DNA from: Psychrobacter sp. 72-O-c
GTDB taxonomy: Bacteria > Pseudomonadota > Gammaproteobacteria > Pseudomonadales > Moraxellaceae
Length of the DNA stretch: 50,384 bases
Reading direction: 5' to 3'
Assembly (NCBI RefSeq): GCF_904846605.1
Contig: NZ_CAJHBI010000025.1
Span: 1-50,384, forward strand
The notes beneath the pieces are model-generated. The model had not been told where the DNA came from. It worked only from the letters and a program-made list of their open reading frames with translations, and made no database searches. Positions 37,561 through 46,566 of this stretch are shown here, one piece after another; the stretch's first letter is position 1; the number at the start of each line of letters is the position of its first letter. The translations under genes and the position numbers were made by a program.

Positions 37561-39231
37561 TTACACTTCCGTTTGATTGGCATACATCTCGCGCATGACT
37601 TTTTTGTCGTGTTTGCCAACCGAGGTTTTAGGCAGTTCATCGACAAACTTAAACTGACTGGGCACGCCATATTTAGGAATAATGCCTTTACTAACCGCTT
37701 GGTCAGCAATGGCCTTGATATCATCAGTGCTGGTATCTTGGCAGTTAGGCTTAAGCACTACTAGCGCTAGCGGACGCTCGCCCCATTGCTTATCACGAAC
37801 CCCAATCACCGACACATCAGCTACCGCTGGATGCAAGGATAAAATGGTCTCAATCTCTAACGATGATATCCACTCGCCACCCGATTTAATCACGTCTTTG
37901 AGACGATCCGTAATTTTTATAGTGCCATCAGGTTGCATATAGGCAATATCTTGGGTGTGCATATAGCCATTTTCCCATAGCTCAATACCTGCATCGTCAT
38001 TTTTGAGATAGCTTTGGGTCAACCAGGGTGCGCGCAATACCAGCTCACCAGTATGGTCTTTACCGGTAGCAACCGACTGATTGTCTTCGCCCCAAACTTG
38101 CGCATCGACCATTAGAACCGGCTTGCCAGTCATGCAACGGCGATTGATATCTTCTTCCTCGCTCATCTCAGGCTCATCGAGACTAAAGTCGGTCAAGCTA
38201 ATCAGTGGCGCGGTCTCAGACATACCGTAGCCAGTATACACCTCAATCCCTTGTGCCAATGCCGATTTTGCTAAGCCTTCGGTCAGCCTTGAACCGCCAA
38301 TAATCATTTTCAGCCCATTAAAGCTGGCATCACGGTCTTGCGCTTCTTTGAGCACCATCTGCAAAATCGTTGGTACGCAGTGAGTAATACTCACCTTTTC
38401 ATTGATAATTAAGTCGAGCAAAGTGTCAGGCGCATAGCGGCCCGGATACACTTGCTTCAAACCAGTCATGGTTGCAGTAAACGGGAAACCCCATGCATGT
38501 ACATGGAACATCGGCGTCATAGGCATATACACGTCCCCATAACTGACGCCTTGCTTATTCGGCAACATACCGAGTGACGCCGCTTCCGCCATAGTATGGA
38601 GTACCAATTGGCGATGGCTAAAGAAAACACCTTTAGGATCGCCGGTCGTACCTGAGGTATAAAAGGTAGTGGCAATGGTATTTTCATCGAAGTCAGGAAA
38701 ATCAAAGGTGTCATCAGCATTGTCTAATAATGCCTCATACTCACCAACCACGCGGCTTTGGTTACCACCAAACACCCCTTCAACGGTCATGCCATTATCA
38801 TCTAGCCAAATAATATGTTCAATACTAGAATTTTCAAACTGATAGTTCTTCACCAGCTCAGCAAACTCAGAGTTCAGCATTAAAACTTTAGGCTTCGCAT
38901 GGTTGATGGTGTAAAGGACTTTTTCTGGCGACAGACGAATATTAACGGTCTGCAAGATATACTGTGACATCGGTACGGCAAAATACGACTCAAGGTAGCG
39001 ATGGCTATCCCAGTCCATGACCGCAACCACGTCTCCTGCATCAAGATTTAGATCTGCCAATACATTGGCCAAACGATTGATACGGGTAAACAGCTCAGCA
39101 TAAGTTAGGCGTTTTTTATCTGCATAAACAATTTCTTGGTCGAGCGATACCGTTTTGGCACGGTTTAATAATTGCTTAATAAGTAGTGGGAATTCATAGG
39201 CGGACGGCGCACTGGGATAAGTGTTTGACAT
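37561..39231 (-). CDS. Fatty acid/acyl-CoA ligase (AMP-forming, AlkK/DmdB-like)
   Basis: This 556-residue ANL-superfamily enzyme has the motifs TTFYTSGTTGDPKGVFFSHR, GYGMSETAPLISL, the YMHTQDIAYMQPDGTIKITDRLKDVIKSGGEWIS region (split here; residues ~445-480) and the C-terminal Lys in LPKTSVGKHDKK. The pattern resembles medium-chain AlkK and methylmercaptopropionate-CoA ligase DmdB. The substrate is not determined by motifs. It is transcribed alone, with a terminator before prpE, so membership of the valine regulon is uncertain. Confidence 0.87.
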   Translation of the reverse strand: MSNTYPSAPSAYEFPLLIKQLLNRAKTVSLDQEIVYADKKRLTYAELFTRINRLANVLADLNLDAGDVVAVMDWDSHRYLESYFAVPMSQYILQTVNIRLSPEKVLYTINHAKPKVLMLNSEFAELVKNYQFENSSIEHIIWLDDNGMTVEGVFGGNQSRVVGEYEALLDNADDTFDFPDFDENTIATTFYTSGTTGDPKGVFFSHRQLVLHTMAEAASLGMLPNKQGVSYGDVYMPMTPMFHVHAWGFPFTATMTGLKQVYPGRYAPDTLLDLIINEKVSITHCVPTILQMVLKEAQDRDASFNGLKMIIGGSRLTEGLAKSALAQGIEVYTGYGMSETAPLISLTDFSLDEPEMSEEEDINRRCMTGKPVLMVDAQVWGEDNQSVATGKDHTGELVLRAPWLTQSYLKNDDAGIELWENGYMHTQDIAYMQPDGTIKITDRLKDVIKSGGEWISSLEIETILSLHPAVADVSVIGVRDKQWGERPLALVVLKPNCQDTSTDDIKAIADQAVSKGIIPKYGVPSQFKFVDELPKTSVGKHDKKVMREMYANQTEV

Positions 39232-39481
39232 AGGTTGGACTTCCTTGTGAATGTTATAAGAGTAACGTTATAAAAATATAGACAAGTAACTTTTGAGTCA
39301 TTGTAATTGGTTTTAAGACTAACGGATTATTGTCATACAGACAAATATTTTTGATAACGTGCTTATGGATAGTAAGAAAAAACCAGTACCATGTAAAGCG
39401 TGCTTACGTAAGTGTAGTAGGCCTACCCGTTCGATATCTAGCGTTTAACTGCTCGCTTTATTGTGCTATGTCAAAGCTGCT

Positions 39482-40711
39482 TTAAGTTGCGCGAGTTTTT
39501 GTTTTAATCATCCCAAAGCTTGCCACCAATAATGCCAATACTTGTACGATTAATAGTAGCCAAACGGTTAATTGCCAATCTCCGCGGGCATAGGCCAATC
39601 CGCACAGCCATGCGCCCAAGGTACCGCCAGCGTAATAGCCCATGTAATATAAACCGGAGGCCAATGAGCGGCCTTTTTTGACATTGACTGCGATATAACT
39701 GATAGTCGCCGCTTGGGTAATAAATACACCTGTGGACATGATGGCAAGCCCAACAATGATACCCCATAGCGGCGTCACGAGTGTTGAGAGCACCCCTATC
39801 ATCGAGACAATCACCGCCACCCGAACTGTCCGCGCAGCACCAAATCGGCGTAGCAACGTGGTCGATAGTGGCGTGATGACAACCCCAATCAGATAAACCG
39901 CAAAGATATTGGCCAGTTGGCCAGTGCTCAGCTCGTATGGCGTCTTGGCAAGATGTAGATTAATAAAGGTAAAGCAGCCTACCAAGGAGAATAATACGCA
40001 GGCGCCAAGCAAGCTGGTAGTGACCACGTAACGGTTGGTCAGATGATCGCCAAGCGTCTGTATGGCTGAGCGAAAGTTCGGATTGGCCTCAAAGCAGCGT
40101 GACGACGGCAACATCTTACCGACCCAGATAGCACCGATCAGTGTCATTGCTGCCATCACATAATAGCCCTGCCGCCAGCCAATAAACTCATGTAAATGAC
40201 CCAGTAAAAACCGCCCCATAAAGCCGCCAAACACTGAGCCTGAAACATAAAATGACATCAGATCGGTAACGGCACGCCCTTCGAACTCTTCGCCGATATA
40301 AGCAATTGTCACCACGGTAATACCGGGAACAGACAATCCTTGCATGAACCGAAAAAACCCTAGCCAGCCCATACTTGGGCTTTGAGCAATCAAAGCGGTG
40401 GGTATCGCTAAGAAAAGTAACGCCCCGACGATAAAGGACTTACGCCCCACAGCATCAGAGAGCATGCCCAAAAATGGTGACATGATAGCAATCGCCATCA
40501 CCGTCGCCCCAACGATCATACCCGCTTGCACTTCGGTGGCAGAAAAATCCGTCATTAGTACGGGCAACACCGCTTGGATCGAATACACCTGTAAAAATGC
40601 AAACATGCCAATTAAGCCGATAGTTATTTTTAATAACCATGAGGGCGAGTTGGACTGCAGGGATGAAGATGGTGAAGCGGAATCTTGAGTCTGGTTTATA
40701 GAGTTATTCAC
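39482..40711 (-). CDS. MFS transporter (YnfM-like)
   Basis: This 409-residue inner-membrane protein has about 12 predicted helices in two halves. The MFS motif A in the first inter-helix loop is GMLSDAVGRKSFIVG, and FFRFMQGLSVPGITVV corresponds to helix 4. A soluble central loop (SSRCFEANPNFRSAIQTLGDH) separates the halves. The sequence pattern recalls the YnfM group of putative drug or metabolite exporters, but no substrate can be assigned. It diverges from the cas1 remnant across about 400 bp. Confidence 0.85.
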   Translation of the reverse strand: MNNSINQTQDSASPSSSLQSNSPSWLLKITIGLIGMFAFLQVYSIQAVLPVLMTDFSATEVQAGMIVGATVMAIAIMSPFLGMLSDAVGRKSFIVGALLFLAIPTALIAQSPSMGWLGFFRFMQGLSVPGITVVTIAYIGEEFEGRAVTDLMSFYVSGSVFGGFMGRFLLGHLHEFIGWRQGYYVMAAMTLIGAIWVGKMLPSSRCFEANPNFRSAIQTLGDHLTNRYVVTTSLLGACVLFSLVGCFTFINLHLAKTPYELSTGQLANIFAVYLIGVVITPLSTTLLRRFGAARTVRVAVIVSMIGVLSTLVTPLWGIIVGLAIMSTGVFITQAATISYIAVNVKKGRSLASGLYYMGYYAGGTLGAWLCGLAYARGDWQLTVWLLLIVQVLALLVASFGMIKTKTRAT

Positions 40712-41116
40712 GAGGAGGCTGACTATTTTGGTTGTGCCACAGCAGTTAGACGCGATTTAGCTGGGCGTGGGTGATAGAAATAGAGCGATAAACGCCGACA
40801 CTTATCATCATTTATATTCATGACAATAAGCTTGTTATGGTAGCACATTGAGTGGCAGACTTATGGCGCAAAGTGTGGTGTAAGTTTAATCGTTAAGAAT
40901 AAAAATCCAACCTGTCACGACAGCAGTTGTCGTCGTGATAGACTCGACCCTTGTTTTTTATTGATTGGTTTCTTACACTGGTATTAGACGGTAATTTTAT
41001 AGACATTAATTGGTTGTTGTTTTTGAGTCAAACATAAAAGTTTGTCAAAAAAACAAACCCATCACCTTATTATACAACATCAAGCGTATACGTTAGCGTT
41101 TGGTTATGGAGTCAAC
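40712..41116. other. Upstream region of the cas1 remnant (former cas operon promoter region)
   Basis: This 405-bp divergent gap carries a 7-bp inverted repeat TCACGAC/GTCGTGA at 40915-40938. A weak promoter-like pair lies at TTACAC 40973-40978 and TATAGA 40998-41003 (19-bp spacing). Since cas1 is normally the first gene of a type I-F operon, the cas promoter should lie here. It now reads straight into the CRISPR array. The exact promoter is not certain. Confidence 0.35.
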
Positions 41117-41245
41117 GTGGCAAAGCCTAGTAATCCTTATACCAACAATGCTTTTGACAGCTCAGACCTTAAGACAATCTTGCACTCAAAACGTGCCAAT
41201 ATCTACTACCTCTCCCATTGTCGCGTCATGCAAAAAGTGACTTAG
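41117..41245 (+). pseudogene. cas1: Truncated type I-F cas1: first 42 codons fused to the CRISPR repeat
   Basis: The start is GTG 41117 with GGAG 5 nt upstream; an in-frame TTG at 41042 would add 25 residues. The peptide contains SSDLKTILHSKRANIYYL followed by SHCRVM, which closely matches the N-terminus of type I-F Cas1 (for comparison, the Pseudomonas protein has SELKTILHSKRANLYYL). After MQK the reading frame enters the 3' half of the first CRISPR repeat, where GTG ACT TAG gives V, T and stop. The remaining ~280 residues with all catalytic metal ligands are missing. cas2-3, cas8f, cas5f, cas7f, cas6f and the leader, normally between cas1 and the array, are also absent. Confidence 0.88.
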
Positions 41246-44200
41246 AAAATGAAGCTTCTTTGCTGCCTAGCTCCTGCTCTCTTCATCACCGCTCAGGTGA
41301 CTTAGAAAATGAATAGTCGAGATCCGAAGTATGCGCCATCCTTCATCACCGCTCAGGTGACTTAGAAAGAATGAGTCACTGCGGTTGGTATGTGGGCGTG
41401 CTTCATCACCGCTCAGGTGACTTAGAAATCACTACGTCTTGGCTCGATCTCACCATCACGCTTCATCACCGCTCAGGTGACTTAGAAATACAACCTCAAG
41501 TTCCCAAAATTTGCGCTCTACTTCATCACCGCTCAGGTGACTTAGAAATACGAAGGGCTGGGTAGCAGGTAAGACTAACGCTTCATCACCGCTCAGGTGA
41601 CTTAGAAACACGTTAGTAATAGCGTGGGCTTTTTTATGTCCTTCATCACCGCTCAGGTGACTTAGAAATGCCAATTATCACCAAACCAAAACACCAAACC
41701 CTTCATCACCGCTCAGGTGACTTAGAAAACTGATTACAAGTAGCGGTTTTTATATCAAGCCTTCATCACCGCTCAGGTGACTTAGAAACATGGAAGACAG
41801 TTATTCAGCATACAAAGAATCTTCATCACCGCTCAGGTGACTTAGAAAATTGTACTTGCGATCAAAGTTATTTTGCGTCTCTTCATCACCGCTCAGGTGA
41901 CTTAGAAAAATGAGCGTTTACGGTTCTCAGGCTGTATAGTTCTTCATCACCGCTCAGGTGACTTAGAAAATGAGCGATGGCAGAACAAGCTAGAGCAATG
42001 TCTTCATCACCGCTCAGGTGACTTAGAAAGCTGCAATCCGACGATCTAAAGGCTATGCAAGCTTCATCACCGCTCAGGTGACTTAGAAAAACAAAAAATA
42101 TGTGCAATCAATAATTAGAAACTTCATCACCGCTCAGGTGACTTAGAAACAAATAAACACTGCAAGGCTCATTCTTACCGCCTTCATCACCGCTCAGGTG
42201 ACTTAGAAAAGCAAGTAGAAACTACCAAGATTCAGCTTGAACTTCATCACCGCTCAGGTGACTTAGAAAGTCAGTGATGAATAGTCAAACGATAGAGTTT
42301 CCTTCATCACCGCTCAGGTGACTTAGAAAAAAGAGAAAAAGAAGCTACTGAAGCGCTACGCCTTCATCACCGCTCAGGTGACTTAGAAAATCTGCTCTAA
42401 AGGCCGTAAATGAAGTTGAAGCTTCATCACCGCTCAGGTGACTTAGAAAATCAGCTACACTTGCTAATAGACTTGCTTCTGCTTCATCACCGCTCAGGTG
42501 ACTTAGAAATTGAACCAACTCTTGAGCGGTGATGCCGTGGTCTTCATCACCGCTCAGGTGACTTAGAAAACTACCAGCGGAAAGCTACTCAAAGACTGTA
42601 GCTTCATCACCGCTCAGGTGACTTAGAAATAATCGAACGCGCTATCAATAGTACTACTGTTCTTCATCACCGCTCAGGTGACTTAGAAATTAAAAAATAA
42701 CGCGCTTGATTTTCGATTACTCTTCATCACCGCTCAGGTGACTTAGAAAGATATTTGAAAGAACATTTATAGATCAGTCATCTTCATCACCGCTCAGGTG
42801 ACTTAGAAAAGCGCGTGGTTGTAATTCTCTTTTAATGTAGTCTTCATCACCGCTCAGGTGACTTAGAAATTCTGACTTTCTTAGCATCAGTACAGCGGTG
42901 GCTTCATCACCGCTCAGGTGACTTAGAAAGCAGAAGTTAGCGCCTTTACGCGTGTTCGCAACTTCATCACCGCTCAGGTGACTTAGAAAACGATATCTCT
43001 CTTAGTGATCATAAATTACTCCTTCATCACCGCTCAGGTGACTTAGAAAACTGGCAATGCCTAAGCGGTCGAAGGAGTAAGCTTCATCACCGCTCAGGTG
43101 ACTTAGAAACGTGTTGATGGCGCTATGATGACCAAGGGGCTCTTCATCACCGCTCAGGTGACTTAGAAAAAAGAGCAAGAGATGCACCAACACTTGTATT
43201 TCTTCATCACCGCTCAGGTGACTTAGAAATACCAAGTATGGCAGCAGTGAGGCTGATCCTGCTTCATCACCGCTCAGGTGACTTAGAAATAGCTAGAGAT
43301 TTTAGTATTGATAACAGACGTCTTCATCACCGCTCAGGTGACTTAGAAAATATTAAGTTTTAATCGTTCTGCGCCCTTATCCTTCATCACCGCTCAGGTG
43401 ACTTAGAAATCATCGAACTGACATGACCAATCCCAATTGGTCTTCATCACCGCTCAGGTGACTTAGAAACAATTAATCCCGCTTAAATCCTACACGTGTA
43501 ACTTCATCACCGCTCAGGTGACTTAGAAAGGATTGGATTAACTTTGCAGCAATAGATAAGTCTTCATCACCGCTCAGGTGACTTAGAAATAATGTGTCGC
43601 CACCAGCACCAACAATCTTGGCTTCATCACCGCTCAGGTGACTTAGAAAAGCATTTGACCCGGTCGCAGCGGAAAACGTATCTTCATCACCGCTCAGGTG
43701 ACTTAGAAAAGCTCAATGCTGACAGCTATAGAGGGCAAAGTCTTCATCACCGCTCAGGTGACTTAGAAACTAATTTAAAACAAGCACACAAAAAACCCCA
43801 GCTTCATCACCGCTCAGGTGACTTAGAAAACGATACGTTGACATTGATACTAGACAGTTGACTTCATCACCGCTCAGGTGACTTAGAAATGATACTGTGT
43901 GCCGGTTAATCCTAGTGTGCGCTTCATCACCGCTCAGGTGACTTAGAAAGTCACGGTCTGCACGATCAATCTGTAAACCCTCTTCATCACCGCTCAGGTG
44001 ACTTAGAAATGTAGCTTGTGAAGCAATACGTGAATTAAATGCTTCATCACCGCTCAGGTGACTTAGAAAATTACGACAAGATAGCAGCGCACGTTATTAG
44101 ACTTCATCACCGCTCAGGTGACTTAGAAAATTGTTGCCCGAATCAATAACATCACTTAACCCTTCATCACCGCTCAGGTGACTTAGAAAGATACAAGATG

Positions 44201-46110
44201 GTGACTTAGTGATCGTTGGTGCTTCATCACCGCTCAGGTGACTTAGAAATGAGCTAAGCAGCACGCAGATTAAAGACGTGCCTTCATCACCGCTCAGGTG
44301 ACTTAGAAATAGAACCCCACGAACCACCAGCACCACCACCACTTCATCACCGCTCAGGTGACTTAGAAATGTAAACGTCCCAATAAATACTTTAGCAAAT
44401 ACTTCATCACCGCTCAGGTGACTTAGAAAATTAAGCAAAAGCTTGAAAGCCAGCTTAGAGGCTTCATCACCGCTCAGGTGACTTAGAAATTAAATGCGCG
44501 GTAAACGGTATCAGTCTTGCTCTTCATCACCGCTCAGGTGACTTAGAAACCTTTACACGTCAACCAGTGGCGTGACGGACGCTTCATCACCGCTCAGGTG
44601 ACTTAGAAAGATAATTGGTATGCCATGAAGGACTCGAACCCCTTCATCACCGCTCAGGTGACTTAGAAAACCATCATCTGATAATAGAATTTCTGAAGGC
44701 TCTTCATCACCGCTCAGGTGACTTAGAAATGATGATGGGCCATTTGCACGCGCAGGTTATCCTTCATCACCGCTCAGGTGACTTAGAAATCAAATAAGTA
44801 ATAATCACCGCAAACTTACCCCTTCATCACCGCTCAGGTGACTTAGAAACTGATGCTGACAGTCATACGCTTGGTGCTATGCTTCATCACCGCTCAGGTG
44901 ACTTAGAAATATGTGGTTGATAGTTTTGATCGGTATGAGATCTTCATCACCGCTCAGGTGACTTAGAAAAGTGGTCGCATAAGCTATGTCAAAGCAAATA
45001 ACTTCATCACCGCTCAGGTGACTTAGAAAAGTGTGCAGAACAGCACAGCATCAATGTGTATCTTCATCACCGCTCAGGTGACTTAGAAATGGTCACGAGT
45101 GGTAGCCGCTGAATAAACTTCCTTCATCACCGCTCAGGTGACTTAGAAATCCGTACCTTTCACGATTAAGCCACCGGACATCTTCATCACCGCTCAGGTG
45201 ACTTAGAAAAGAGTATTTGGGTCTGCTTGTGCGTAACCAAACTTCATCACCGCTCAGGTGACTTAGAAAAATACAGCACTGGACAGGCACGATGCTGACA
45301 ACTTCATCACCGCTCAGGTGACTTAGAAAATACTCATCATCAAACCAATAACGATTTCGACCTTCATCACCGCTCAGGTGACTTAGAAAATTACAGCCAG
45401 TGCAACCGAAGTATTGAGCTCCTTCATCACCGCTCAGGTGACTTAGAAATTGCAGCTCCGCCATCATGTCATCTAGTGTCTCTTCATCACCGCTCAGGTG
45501 ACTTAGAAAGGCTGCTTACAGCACGCAATCAAGAAACTACTCTTCATCACCGCTCAGGTGACTTAGAAAAGCAAGGCACTACCAAGATGGAAGCTCGAAG
45601 CCTTCATCACCGCTCAGGTGACTTAGAAATGATTGACATCATTACCCGTAAAGCCATACTTCTTCATCACCGCTCAGGTGACTTAGAAATGCGGCTCTCT
45701 ACTCCAAAACCAACAACTTAACTTCATCACCGCTCAGGTGACTTAGAAAGTGCATGGTTGGTATTTGAACTATGCACACGGCTTCATCACCGCTCAGGTG
45801 ACTTAGAAAAATGACAAAATCACCTGCCTTGGTCACTGCGACTTCATCACCGCTCAGGTGACTTAGAAAATGACCCAATCGACACCCGCACCCAAAATCT
45901 CCTTCATCACCGCTCAGGTGACTTAGAAATTTTGCTTGTCATACGCTGTTTTATCAATAATCTTCATCACCGCTCAGGTGACTTAGAAATGGCCAAATGC
46001 AGGACGAGACTTACGATAGATCTTCATCACCGCTCAGGTGACTTAGAAAACATAACCAATAAAAGGATTATAGCGAAATGAGCTTCATCACCGCTCAGGT
46101 GGCTTATGAG
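41237..46110 (+). CRISPR. Type I-F CRISPR array: 80 intact repeats, 81 spacers, no cas genes
   Basis: The 28-bp repeat (CTTCATCACC...CTTAGAAA, first intact copy 41281-41308) recurs every 60 bp. Its stem TCACC/GGTGA with a 5-nt loop and its TTAGAAA 3' end are typical of the type I-F repeat cleaved by Cas6f. There are 11 copies from 41281, then 69 from 41942 to 46022. The one-base shift comes from a 33-bp spacer at 41909-41941; the last spacer (46050-46082) is also 33 bp and all others are 32. By eye all 80 repeats are identical. A half repeat (41237-41248) precedes the first spacer. The last repeat (46083-46110) is degenerate, ending GGCTTATGAG. Orientation is therefore left to right, with the leader lost. 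Open frames inside are artefacts of the 60-bp period. Confidence 0.98.
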
Positions 46111-46253
46111 CATCGTTAAAAAATTGCATGCCAATTTTAGATGCGCAAGAGTAAATCCTTTAAATAGGATTTGCTAAAGATTAGAATAGGAAAATCATAG
46201 ATTTCCCCTTGCAACGAGCTGAACATTTCCCAAATGTTCAGAATACCCTCGTC
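46111..46253 (+). repeat. Modular palindromic element, short copy, inside the distal CRISPR end
   Basis: It starts CATCGTTAAAAAATTG directly after the degenerate terminal repeat. It contains small hairpins: AAAATTG/CAATTTT, AAATCC/GGATTT, AAATC/GATTT and GAACATTT/AAATGTTC. It ends at ACCCTCG just before the next repeat. Compared with the longer copy at 46342 it lacks an internal block of about 75 bp. It has no coding capacity. Confidence 0.8.
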
Positions 46254-46341
46254 TCACATCACCGCTCAGGTGACTTAGAAAATTAACTACTATCTAAAAG
46301 GCTTACAACATGTCTTCATCACCGCTCAGGTGACTTATGAG
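46254..46341 (+). CRISPR. Detached CRISPR unit: repeat, 32-bp spacer, degenerate terminal repeat
   Basis: A repeat at 46254-46281 differs from consensus only in its first three bases. It is followed by a 32-bp spacer (46282-46313) and a terminal repeat (46314-46341) whose last bases read TATGAG instead of TAGAAA, as in the main array's end. It is separated from the main array by the 143-bp palindromic element. Confidence 0.9.
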
Positions 46342-46550
46342 CACCGTTAAAAAATTGTATACCAATTTTAGGGGCGCAGTTCACACTCAAAGCATAGCTT
46401 TTCGCCTTGCGCTGCGGGTAAGTGTCTCCCAGACACTTACTTCTTCTTGCTCACCTTTAAATAGGATTTGCTAAAGATTAGAATAGGAAAATCATAGATT
46501 TCCCCTTGCAACGAGCTGAACATTTCCCAAATGTTCAGAATACCCTCGTC
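46342..46550 (+). repeat. Modular palindromic element, long copy
   Basis: It begins CACCGTTAAAAAATTG right after the second degenerate terminal repeat and ends ACCCTCG, like the first copy. It carries an extra block with the perfect hairpin GTAAGTGTCT/AGACACTTAC (3-nt loop). The same block recurs at 48271-48386. It has no coding capacity. Confidence 0.85.
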
Positions 46551-46566
46551 TCACATCACCGCTCAG
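46551..46566 (+). CRISPR. Truncated CRISPR repeat at the IS3 junction
   Basis: CATCACCGCTCAG (46554-46566) is the 5' part of the repeat in the same altered context (TCACATCACC) as the repeat at 46254. It is cut in the middle where the IS3-family relic begins. Confidence 0.75.

Noticed and set aside
44610..44641. A tRNA gene inside the array
   Set aside because: Only about 25 bases of a tRNA 3' half are present and they lie exactly within a 32-bp spacer, so it is a spacer derived from a tRNA-like sequence.
41371..45721. Many open frames inside the array encoding repeated LHHRSGDLE or FLSHLSGDE peptides
   Set aside because: They arise because the 60-bp repeat-spacer period is a multiple of three, so the repeat is read in the same frame each time. 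They have no ribosome-binding sites and are array artefacts, not repeat proteins.
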